A stretch of 64,000 nt of DNA from Plumapathes pennacea. Taxonomy: Eukaryota > Cnidaria > Anthozoa > Antipatharia > Myriopathidae. Location of the stretch: assembly GCA_964036295.1 (NCBI GenBank), contig OZ038465.1, positions 10,694,167 through 10,758,166 of the forward strand, written 5' to 3'. This document shows, piece after piece, positions 36,860 to 46,744 of this stretch; position 1 is the first letter of the stretch; each line of letters starts with the position of its first letter. Under the pieces are notes generated by a model that saw only the letters and a list, made by a program, of their open reading frames with translations, was not told the DNA's origin and searched no databases. Made by a program: the position numbers and the translations under genes.

Positions 36860-39333
36860 GTTTTCGGACCCGTCTCTATATTGTCTAGAAGATAAACAGA
36901 AAATACGTGTTCTTCAGTGAGGTAGCAAATCAATTACTCTTTGACTGTCAGTCTGTACCCCCCACCCCCCCTCCCCCCCCCCCCCCCCCACAAAGAAAAG
37001 GCTCTAGCAATACCTGATATTATTGGGGTCATGTGACTCAACTCATGCATTTGGAAGAATTCTTGTCAAACCATCATTTTGCTCATCTGTCTATAACTTT
37101 GACAAAAATATCTCTATTTCTTCCAATGGCAAGAACTGACTTTTTGACGAATAGCTGTACATACAGTGAATACATCAACACATGGCAAAAGTGTCAACAA
37201 GTTTCGGACGTCAGAAGCAGCCGCTGACAACTCGAGGTTGAAAGCCGCAAAATGGCGATTTTCAAAGATTAAAATTGGGATGGGGGGGGGGGGGGGGTAA
37301 GGGGGGGTATGGGGGACGCAAAATGCAAAAAAATAACCCGAGAAATCGATTATTCATACTTTGAAGATTCATTTAAAAATTCGTGATTTTTGCATACACC
37401 TTTCACCTTTAAAGCAAAGTAACTTGTTTTGTTCATTCAATGTACAGGTCCTGAACTATGGCATAATTCCGTTAAGTTAATCGCACCAGGCCCGTTTCGC
37501 ACGTTTTTCTCTCTTTTATAGTCTCTCTCTGAAAATAAACAGGTCGACGTTTTCATGTCCTAAAGACTGTGAAAACAAAGGAGCGTACTCTAGCCATATT
37601 GTTCCGCTTCGCGGTAAGGACACGGCACAATGCATAATTAATAGCAAAACCACGCCTTTGAAAGCCATTCTACTTGTCTCTTAAATCATAACACTTTTGT
37701 TCGCATTTGAAGAAAACCAGAATGCAGGTAATAAAGGAGAAACTGCCTAAAATTATTTATCAAGGTTTATGTACAGTTTACCGTAATCTCGCGTTTTTAC
37801 AAAAATTGCATTGAAATCGAGTACTTGACTATTCTATTAATTTATATCCACGTGTTACTCGTTGTGTCAGTGAGAATACTAGACTGAGTTGTTGTTTAAT
37901 TAACCAGTTGGAGATCTACTGCTGAAATCAAGTGTCTTATTTGTGTTCAGAGCTGACCGCAAACACGTGGGGAAGAAGGAAAAGGATTAACCAACGGGTA
38001 TAAGCAAAGGCGTGAAACTTACAGTCATAGACAAAAGTCCCGACCAACAATCATTTTTAGTTAATTATAAAATTAAACACATTTCTTTGAAATACGCTAC
38101 GGATTTAGCCTTTGTTCCAAGTGAGTTTGCGAATTTAAGAATTTAAGCCCGGCTTTTAAACAAGAGTTAAAATGTCCCTTAGCTGAAACCTGCGTTTAAA
38201 AATGTGACAAAGTAAATGTTCAAAACGCTTCAGCGCTCACCAGACTTTCACTGAGAAATATTACAACGTCTACTAACACTTTTCAAGTTTTCTACACATG
38301 AACTTTTCACAAATCTGCCTAAAAACCAAGTTAGCAAATGGCTACTTCAGAGATGAAAATCTTACCTGCTATCGACTACTATGAGGCTTTTTGTTCACTC
38401 TACTAACTGAGAGGACTATTACTTTAGTAAACTTGTGTGTACGGATAAGAGCATGAAATTATATGGTTTACCTGTTCCACTTAAAGCAGTGCACAATAAC
38501 CCTTATTCACAACAGCGCCATTCATTGGCTAAAATCTATTTTCAAAGGGTGACATAATACATGCTCGAGTTCTCGTGGCGCTGTTTAGAGTTTGTTGAAA
38601 AAAACAAACTGTTTTTTCTTCTTGTACACAATCCAAATAAGCATATCAGCACCACTCTCGACAAATTAACACAGGGGTGGCCGGAGAGAAAGATAACAAA
38701 AGATAAACCACAATCATTAAACCTGCCGTAAGTGACAAACCTGTCAAATTGTTTGAATTCAATTCAATGCACTTTTAGCCCCCTTTGGCTTGAAAAAGAC
38801 TTCATCATTTAAGTGCCCAGTAAGATATTACTACATAAACAACAAACTTTATTTTTGGCGTGGAAATATGCACGGATGTTTGTCCGATGATATTACGTCC
38901 TGTTCCAAGAAACGCTAAATCTCAATTATAACTGTGAACTTCGGGGATAGAGACAATTACCCACCCGTACTAGTTCCGCAGCTAAAAGTAGTTTATTGTC
39001 TTTAATATCCTACAAATATTTCGACAGTTCATCAGCCGGAGGTTATCGGCTGACAATACTCGAACAATATTGGGTGACGTATCATTTTGTCTCTGTTAGT
39101 TAAAAAAAGGCTTGAGGCTTGCACCATTCAAACTCTGGTGCCCAATAAATTATCCATAGTACAGCGTAAACTGGTTTTCAGTTAAACGTTATGTTGAACC
39201 TCGTTGCCTGTTTATAATAATGTCACAGCCAGTCACAAACAATTCAATGTGCCAGACAACTGGATTATTGGAGTGCACCAGATATAACCATGATCATGAT
39301 GGAACTAATATTTAAGAAATTTATGACGCATCA

Positions 39334-39481
39334 CCGTGTAGTATGGCCTCATCTAAACACGCGGGAAGTTGGGAGAACACGAGAGTAGCGTAAGGAAACC
39401 ACGAGGCCGCCGAGTGGTTTCCGGCGCTACTCAAGTGTTCTCCCATCTTCCCAAGTGTTTAGATGAGGCTATATTACACGG
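39334..39481. repeat. 148-bp foldback hairpin
   Basis: Arms of about 65 bp, from ccgtgtagtatggcctcatc to ggaaaccac and the inverted partner ending gaggctatattacacgg, with almost no loop. Typical palindromic MITE. Confidence 0.75.
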
Positions 39482-40241
39482 GAACCCGTTATATATTTCT
39501 TTTATAAAATAATCAGTCAAGTAAAATACATTATGTATCGCGTCAGTGTGTAATTATTATACTCTCATGGCAAATGGTGCAAAATACTCTCATGCAAAAT
39601 ACTCTCATATTACAGGTTATTTAGCCAATCAGAACGCGCGTAGTGTCATAGTTATTTCATAAAGAACTATAATTAATAGTTAAATCTTTTCAAAGCCTTT
39701 CTAAACTCTTTAAAGAGTGTAAAACAGGATACATCAACTCGAAAATATTTGAGTTGTTCGAAGTACGTGGTGCATACTGGCACTGCGTAATCACTTCAGA
39801 GACGAGTCACTCAACCTTTTGTTTAAATATATTGTTCGCACAGCTTCAAGAATAAAAACTGTAGTAATTGACTAATGGTAGAAATAGTTATAAATGTTAC
39901 AGGTAACCGGCAACTACGAGTTTCTTATGATAATCTTATCCCGACTGCAAGTCCGTGAATAAAGACAGCTTTGGCGTGATACAGTAACAGCTAAAAAGTC
40001 ATCTGACAAGCTTGGTTTTACTCGAGCTCCAGAAGCTAAAACAAATCTTGATTATCAAAGAAAGTCAGCTGAAGAATTGTTAGAATTGCAAGTATGGAGG
40101 TCTACTTCGGTAGGGACGTGATAAAATTTACGAGTGATATGGGATTCAATGTTGGATACCGCGACTACAAAACACGTAATTAGTAAGCCCTAGAACAACA
40201 CTCTCGTTTGCGCACAAAGCAACTCTGTTTTTACTGAGCTG

Positions 40242-40249
40242 TATATAAG
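40242..40249 (+). promoter_or_regulatory. TATA box of the EGF-vWA gene
   Basis: TATATAAG lies 64 bases before the ATG at 40313, allowing a 5' UTR of about 35-40 bases. Confidence 0.5.
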
Positions 40250-40312
40250 TTTATTGCATCTGGTTTGAAGTGCACCTGTACTTTAAACGTTGCAAGATAG
40301 TCTGGTATAGAA

Positions 40313-41814
40313 ATGTGGGATTCTGGCGTCGCCCGTGGAGTTATTTCGACAGCGACTTGTTTACTGATGTACAGTGTTTTATGGAGCTACTTTTCTATTG
40401 GAGGTGCGGGTAAAAGTGGTTACGATTTTCTATTTATCTAAGCCTATGACGTTGTAAGCGGACATTCAAATTAGGAGCCGATTGTAAGTAGCATGTAAGG
40501 AAGGGTCAATTTGACTTTAATGTAAAGCCCGTATACGTCCAGACAAGTTTGCAACTTGTGTAAAGGTGGATGGCCAACGGACAAGGAAACCGACTAAGTT
40601 GACTCAATTCACAAGACGACTCTTCAATATTTCCGTGATTTGCAACGGAGGCCAAACGAGAGACTTGTGTGTAAATTTGAGCCAGTGACCAAAGTCAAAC
40701 CAAGTCAACCAAAGCGGGTGGCTAAACTAATTGTACACAATTTTAAACGCACATCTAAAGCTTGGTTTAACTAATATGTTAGTTGGTGTAATGCGGTATA
40801 ACTGGTTGACTTGCAAGTCCGTTTGGCGAGTGCTTGAGAGTGGCGTTTCAAACGTCAATTTCAGAGTGGCAAATTTTTAGTGGCAATTAATGAGAATCTT
40901 AATTTACAGCGTTGACGGAACTACATGTAACCAGACATACAGCGGTACTGGATATGTAAAACTATGAACATAATTTACGTAGAACTTCGCTGTTGTCGAC
41001 AATGATCAATATTATTACCTTGTACTGAAGATGACTAAGCTAAAACTTTCGGTATGAAAAATAGACTAAACTGGCAGTGATCTTTTAGAAATATTTTAAG
41101 CCTGACTATCATTATCACATGAGCTCAGTGAAAGTCTAAACATACATTTTGGTTGTGACTAGTTAAAAAAATGCGTGCTTGCATGCAGTCGAGAACAATC
41201 AGTCAATTACTGAAGAAAGTAATCAATATCATAATCAAAGTACCTCTGAAATTAATTCAATTATTTTGAGTCAAAATGACCTATGAACAGTTCATAACGC
41301 CCCTTGTATTTTACTCAAATATAAACTGCTACACTTTTTAATCCAGAGAGCTCCGAGAGGTCAACTTGGACACAATATCCACTTCGGCCATGCTTGAACT
41401 CTCACTTAAGTGTAAATTTGTAAAATTACTTCTCAGACCTCCGGCTGAGAACATTACACGAGGAATTATCACAGCATCCAACAGTGCCAGGTCTATTACT
41501 ACGTACACATCGTATGACTTTGCGCCGTGCACAGAACGAGCAAAACACGACGCCTGTGATCAATGGACCAATTGTTTACAACTATAGTTTTGGCAGGACA
41601 GAACAACATTATCTTCAACTTCCTGACGAGTCAGTTATGCAAACAAAGACTCTAGTCACTTGTTAGCTCCTGGTATAATTAAATAAACAAATCCTATACA
41701 CTTTTCTTACGGCCTTGAACTAAAAATAAAAGAAGAGGCGAAAAAACCAACAGACGATCTTGACCAGATGAACTAAACCACAAGAAAACTCTATCCACTT
41801 AAACAAAAAAATAA

Positions 41815-41868
<54 letters not shown>

Positions 41869-44800
41869 CTGCTCCATCAGAATAGTGTACCACAGAACCC
41901 TTTGCGAACAGTATTCGTTTTAGTTATTCGGAAATTTCTTCATGATCTAAGCGCACATATTATAACCCTGATATCTGTAGCTATTACTCCTCATCCCCTT
42001 GAGAAGCTGGTCTGTTCACATTACCACCAGCAGTTTGATATGATCATATAAAGATCGCATCTTCCTGTACAAGATTTTTCATCCGACGTGATCAAAGTCA
42101 CGAAAGAAAGGGAACATATGGGGGGTACACCCCTTCTGCCCCCATATCCTAGATGGAGACAAGGGATAGTAATCTAAAGAGAGAACGTTCTGCATTACAT
42201 GACACTAACCTTGTTACTAACGCATCTTGTCTCTTCTTAGACACGTATAACCCCTGCGAACTCTCCAACCACACGTGTCCCCAGAACAAAATCTGTGTCG
42301 GCAACTTTGCCTGCATCTGCGCCAACGGGAGCTACGGAGACAATTGTGAAATACGTAAGCAACTAGTTCATTTTATCTAGCATCCGAATAACCTTTTAAA
42401 GTAAGAAGACTAAGAAGTATGGTAGCCCACAAGTGCAAAACAAAATACTTTCTTTCAAAACAAAATACTTTATTCTAAAACAAACTACGGCTTTATTCTA
42501 AACAATTTACTCTTTTCTAGAACAAAATACTTTTTTCTAAAACAATTTACTTTTTACGCAAAACAAAACTTTCTTTTGTGCGAGGTCCCGGATGTGAACG
42601 GGAGAGCCTTCCCACGTGGATGGCCGGGTACAAGCTACACAATGGCCAACATGGCGTACTGTTGCTCTTGTGGCACGAAATACGAAGTAGGAAAAGGCAA
42701 GATTTTGCTCCGGTTGTGGTGAGCTAGAATCTGAAAGCACAAGTACGACAACAAATCACGGAGAAAAGCCTGCCAAGACACCCACACTGTCCTTCCAGGC
42801 ATTCAAATCTCGCAAAGAAGCTGCGTGCGCGACTCACTTTCGCCCTCCGAAGAAAGCAAAGCAGCTTCACTAAAATGGCGACCGTGTGCCTTTCGTTTGA
42901 TCAATGCCTTTTTAAGGATTTTTGCATATGTACTGGTCACCCTAACCGACAAGGGTAGAGTTTTGCCCCATTGCTTCTTCAGGGATGCTCCTCAGGAAGA
43001 AATTGTATCACTCCGATCTGAATGGTCACTTCTTTCTCGATCCGCTTTGCTTTCTTCGGAGGGCGAAAGTGAGTCGCGCGCGCAGCTTCTTTGCGAGATT
43101 TGAATGCCTGGAAGGACAGTGTGGGTGTCTTGGCAGGCTTATCTCCGTGATTTGTTGTCGTACTTGTGCTTGGGCTTTCAAATTCATGCTCATTACCACA
43201 ACCGAATAAAGTATTTTGTTCTAGAAAGAGTAAATTGTTTTAGAATAAAGTATTTTGTTTTAGAAGAAAGTATTTTGTTTTGAAAGAAAGTAATTTGTTT
43301 TGAAAGAAAGTAATTTGTTTTGAAAGAAAGTAATTTGTTTTGAAAGAAAGTATTTTGTTTTGCACTTGTGGGCCACCGTCAAGAGTCCTGGTGTCTGATT
43401 TCATAATCTTGAGTACGAGTACAGACATACATCGGACTTATTATAATTCATACAATTTCCGAGCCAAAAATACTAGGGGATGCTTAAAATAGCGTTAAAA
43501 AAATATTGGGAAAATGTGAAAAAATATAACCCAGAGTCTGGAATCCAGAAAATCTTAAGGGTTGGATGCCAGAATCCAGAGACTCTTTCTTGAGGGATTC
43601 TCTTCAATGTGACGATCGAAATTTTTCTTGGCCAGTTGTATAAAGCACAATAGATACATGCTTATCAATGTGGATTGCTTAGCTTTCAGGCCATGTGTAG
43701 TTAGCATGTACTTTAACTTAATCTTCGCAGCAGTAACTATTCTTTCATCTTTAAAGTGAGCACATTTCTTGTATTGGCGTCGCTGAGACCGTGAGTGGTT
43801 CATAACCCAGCATCGGCAGCTGCGAGATTATTTTTCGTTCATGTCTTTGTTGCAGCATGCAGCGTAACCAGATATGACTTGGCATTTGTCACGGCGGGCA
43901 GTCCTTCATTCTTCGAACATTCAAATTACAGGGGAATACGCGAGGTCATGCAAACACTCGTCAAATCACTAACCGTCGGAGTGAAGGACGTTCATATTGG
44001 TTTAGTGACGAATCGTGGCCGTTTAGGGTTTCCTTTTGAACACGATAAAAACTTAATTAGCACGCTAATTAATAACAACACATATCTTGACGGGTGGACC
44101 ATTTACACTGGCAGAGCTCTGAACAAGACAAGAACAGATTTGTTTCGCAGCTCTCGCATAGGAGTGCCTCGCGTGATACTTGTTCTCGCCGATAAAACAT
44201 CGGAGGACGATGTGAGTCTGCCTTCTAAATTATTGCGAGAGAATGGTACACTTATCCACGCTCTTGGGATTGGCTATTGTTACAGTCTGCTGGAGATGAA
44301 GACAATGGCGAGTGATCCTGATTCGGACCACGTGGTCGTTGTGACGTCACAGCTGCTGTCCTCTGTTATCACCAAACTCCACAAGAATTTATGCAATGGT
44401 ATAGAGAAACGATACACTAAAGGAACTTCAGTGTACTTTTAAGTGATTCCATCCACACCGTAACCTTGACAAATGTTCATACCTTACAGCACCGTATCAT
44501 GATACACTACACCAAGCATTATTATCAAAACCACGTCATGCCTCACCCTAGGCTATCATTTACCATACCTTGCTATACTCTGCTATATCATGTCACACAC
44601 AACACTAACATCTTACTACACTTTACATGAGAATGTCGCAGCGTACCTTGCCAAATAATGATTTCTACTAAACCCTACCATATCATAGTGCTATAACATG
44701 CCCATAAAACCATACCAAAGTATAACTATTTAGCACAGTTAATTATCCAGCATCATACCAACAACACCGTCCCACCGTAATACACCATAGCACATCACAC

Positions 44801-45563
44801 CGTTTCACGAAATACTAGAAAATCCTACATTACACCACGACTCCAAACAAAAAAGCGAAACTACCATAACAGCCCTGATAACTTATTTTGCCATGCCACC
44901 ACATCTGATCCACATACGCCATTGCGATACAATGCCGTTGCATGAAATGACAAACCACACCACATGCCACTTCCTACTTTACTATTCCACATTCTACGAT
45001 ACCATGCCGCCGTATCATGGTATAACGTCACATGCTAAACCATGTCAAACTAGAGCACTCCTATTCTATATCACGCTTTAGTATATACCACACAAGTGAA
45101 TAGTGCTTTTCGCGCGCTCTGATTGGCTCCTCAATCTCGGAATATCAAGTACTATGCACCTCCCGGCGGCTTCCGGTAAAACAAAATGGCACGCGAACCC
45201 AGTTTTTGCCCACTTTTGTCGGAAATAAAATAGCTGTTTGGGAGTTGGCTATTAAACTCGTGTGGTATATACTAAAACAATTATTCGCCGAAGTGGAGGT
45301 GAATAGCGGTGGATATTTACCTCGCCGAAACGGTTCGGTAAATATCCACCGCTATTCACCTCCACTTTGGCAAATAATTGTTAAATAACATACTTGATAC
45401 TGTTGTATCAAATTACATCATACTAGCCACGCTGTCTTTTTGGTTCCAGATGTGCAGCCTTGTCGATTTGCGAAATGTCTGAATGGGGGGACATGCACTA
45501 ATCAGGGGAACTCGTTCAAATGTGGCTGCGCGCCTGGTTGGACTGGTGTCAACTGTGAATTAG
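40313..45563 (+). CDS. EGF-vWA-EGF extracellular protein, 3' end not found
   Basis: Four exons, 40313-40403, 42241-42354, 43856-44398 and 45450-45563, all splice in phase 1 and give 287 residues so far. Order: hydrophobic signal or anchor (MWDSGVARGVISTATCLLMY); EGF module (CELSNHTCPQNKICVG ... CICANGSYGDNC); vWA domain about 70-248 (RYDLAFVTAGSPS ... VPRVILVLADKTSEDD ... IHALGIGYC); second EGF module (CRFAKCLNGGTC ... CGCAPGWTGVNC). The first metal-site Asp of the vWA is missing (VTAGS instead of DxSxS). Adhesive or matrix function is inferred. Reading through the last donor reaches a stop at 45628. A phase-compatible final exon may exist at 48979-49094, but it is weak, so the 3' end is left open. 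Intron 2 contains a large foldback transposon. Confidence 0.82.
41815..41866. repeat. AAT microsatellite
   Basis: Simple (aat)n run in intron 1 of the EGF-vWA gene. Confidence 0.9.
42651..42866 (+). pseudogene. Captured gene fragment, zinc-ribbon start (left arm)
   Basis: Reads MAYCCSCGTKYEVGKGKI, then a one-base frameshift, then CSGCGELESESTSTTNHG and on to LSFQAFKSRKEAACATHF and RPPKKAK. Two CxxC pairs form a zinc-ribbon pattern. The frameshift makes it non-functional. The same protein segment is encoded again, inverted, in the right arm, so the element appears to have copied part of a host gene. I do not recognise the parent gene. Confidence 0.5.
42865..43203 (-). pseudogene. Captured gene fragment, right arm and centre
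   Basis: On the minus strand from 43203: GCGNEHEFESPSTSTTNHG, then LSFQAFKSRKEAARATHF and RPPKKAKRIEKEVTIQIGV as far as a stop at 42979. One frame over, the sense continues with KKQWGKTLPLSVRVTSTYAK and ILKKALIKRKAHGRHFS. It therefore extends further into the parent protein than the left-arm copy. Frameshifted and with no start, it is treated as a pseudogene. Confidence 0.5.
44450..45090. repeat. G-poor degenerate repeat
   Basis: About 640 bp, very poor in G on the plus strand and full of variants of taccatatcatacca and cacaccac. Looks like an old, decayed tandem array in an intron of the EGF-vWA gene. Confidence 0.55.
45278..45383. repeat. 106-bp near-perfect hairpin
   Basis: Arms of about 52 bp (caattattcgccgaagtgga to gtggatatttacc, and its inverse) with almost no loop. 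Ends 66 bases before the second EGF exon. Confidence 0.8.
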
Positions 45564-45758
45564 GTAAGCAGGACATTGAAAAATGGGTGGCGCGTTACAT
45601 CACCCAGACAGTATATAACCTCCTATAAAGCTATATTAGATTTTCCATCGTTCTACTCCCAATAGTGATGAACTTTAAAATGCCTTTCCGTCCTGCCCAA
45701 CAAAACGCATGCTGACACAATGTCCAGAACAACCAAAAAAAAAAAAGGGGGAACCGGC

Positions 45759-46034
45759 TGTTGCTCTGATATTCAGAGCAGGTAAAATTGGTGTTCTGAT
45801 ATTTAGAGCAGTCAAGTTTGGTGTTCTGATATTCAGAGCAGATGAAATGAGTGTTCTGATACTAAAGCAGTCAAGTCTGATGTTCTGATATTCAGAGCAG
45901 ATAAAATGTCAGTGTTCTGATACCTAAAGCAGTCAAGTCTGGTATTCTGATATTCAGAACAGATATGATGGGTGTTTTGGTATTTAGAGCAGTCAAGTCT
46001 GGTGTTCTGATATTCAGAGCAGGTGAAATGAGTG
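45759..46034. repeat. Minisatellite, ~22/44-bp unit
   Basis: About eleven copies of ggtgttctgatattcagagc alternate with agtcaagt- and aaaatg-type spacers. One more unit lies at about 46762, beyond the neighbouring transposon, so that element probably inserted at or near the array. Confidence 0.85.
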
Positions 46035-46051
46035 CTCACTCTAATATTTAA

Positions 46052-46740
46052 GGTCTCGATAAAGGTTCGCGCGTCCCTTTCGGAAAAAAATCATTGTAGC
46101 GTTACAATTGAACTCACAAAAATGTATTTACATCGTTGTAAAGGTCTTGGACAGCAGATTACAGATCTGGTGTAATCGTTTTCAGGCACATTTGAAAATG
46201 AAGTATGATTGAGGCTAATTTGAAACTTAATTGTTTCGGAAACAGGAAACAAAACTTCTGTCGGTTTTATTTGAAAATGCTAAAACAACTTTTTTCTGAC
46301 ACTCAATGAAGTAAAAGACTAAAATACTGTGTCAGCGAATTTTGATCCGTTTTCTTTTAAGGATTTTATTCTCATTTAAGTGGAGGGAACGTTTCAGAAC
46401 CCGTTTTTTATACAAATTATTTAATAAAAAATGAACGAAAACGGTATTGGAGAAGAATGTGTTGTCTATAGGTCACGAAAATTTGAGCAATATTGACAAA
46501 AGCGCTCGAAAGTTTTGTTTCCTGAAAGACCTAGTGATTTTTTACAGAAGATCCTTTATCAATCTGATCTGGATCGCACTCCACCTTTAACGTGTATGAA
46601 AAATGTAATAATAGATCTGCATTCTTCAGTCCCAGACCTTTGCAACGGTATGTTGTACGTGTATATATCTCAAATAGCAACGCTACAATGATTTTTTTCC
46701 GAGAATATTTTTGAGGAACGCGTGAACCTTTATCGAGCCC
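46052..46740. mobile_element. TTAA-flanked inverted-repeat element
   Basis: 689 bp bounded by TTAA on both sides (46048-46051, 46741-46744), with inverted ends GGTCTCGATAAAGGTTCGCG and GGGCTCGATAAAGGTTCACG and further inner inverted matches (aaaaaaatcattgtagcgtt). A TTAA target is the piggyBac signature. No transposase frame. Confidence 0.65.
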
Positions 46741-46744
46741 TTAA

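Larger units (their letters stand above)
36860..40312. other. Divergent intergenic region, tyrosinase / EGF-vWA gene
   Basis: 3.45 kb between start codons. It holds a C-run at about 36960-36989, a G-run at about 37281-37297, an inverted repeat at 39334-39481 and AT-rich unique sequence. No exon recognised on either strand. Confidence 0.5.
42421..43377. mobile_element. 957-bp foldback transposon carrying gene fragments
   Basis: Outer ends GGTAGCCCACAAGTGCAAAA and, inverted, GGTGGCCCACAAGTGCAAAA. Next to each end are tandem units of about 20 bp (gaaagaaagtaatttgtttt). An inner palindrome has arms of about 120 bp (about 42742-42862 and 43046-43170). Between and inside the arms lie broken coding pieces described separately. 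No transposase is seen. It sits in intron 2 of the EGF-vWA gene. Confidence 0.8.

Noticed and set aside
15109-37297. Poly-G/poly-C runs near 15111, 26482, 32203, 36969 and 37281
   Set aside because: Simple sequence with no consistent position relative to genes; run lengths may also be assembly-dependent.
40550-40860. Match in style to 19010-19340 (repeated gttgactt and caagt words)
   Set aside because: Similarity is loose; I could not define ends or target duplications by eye.
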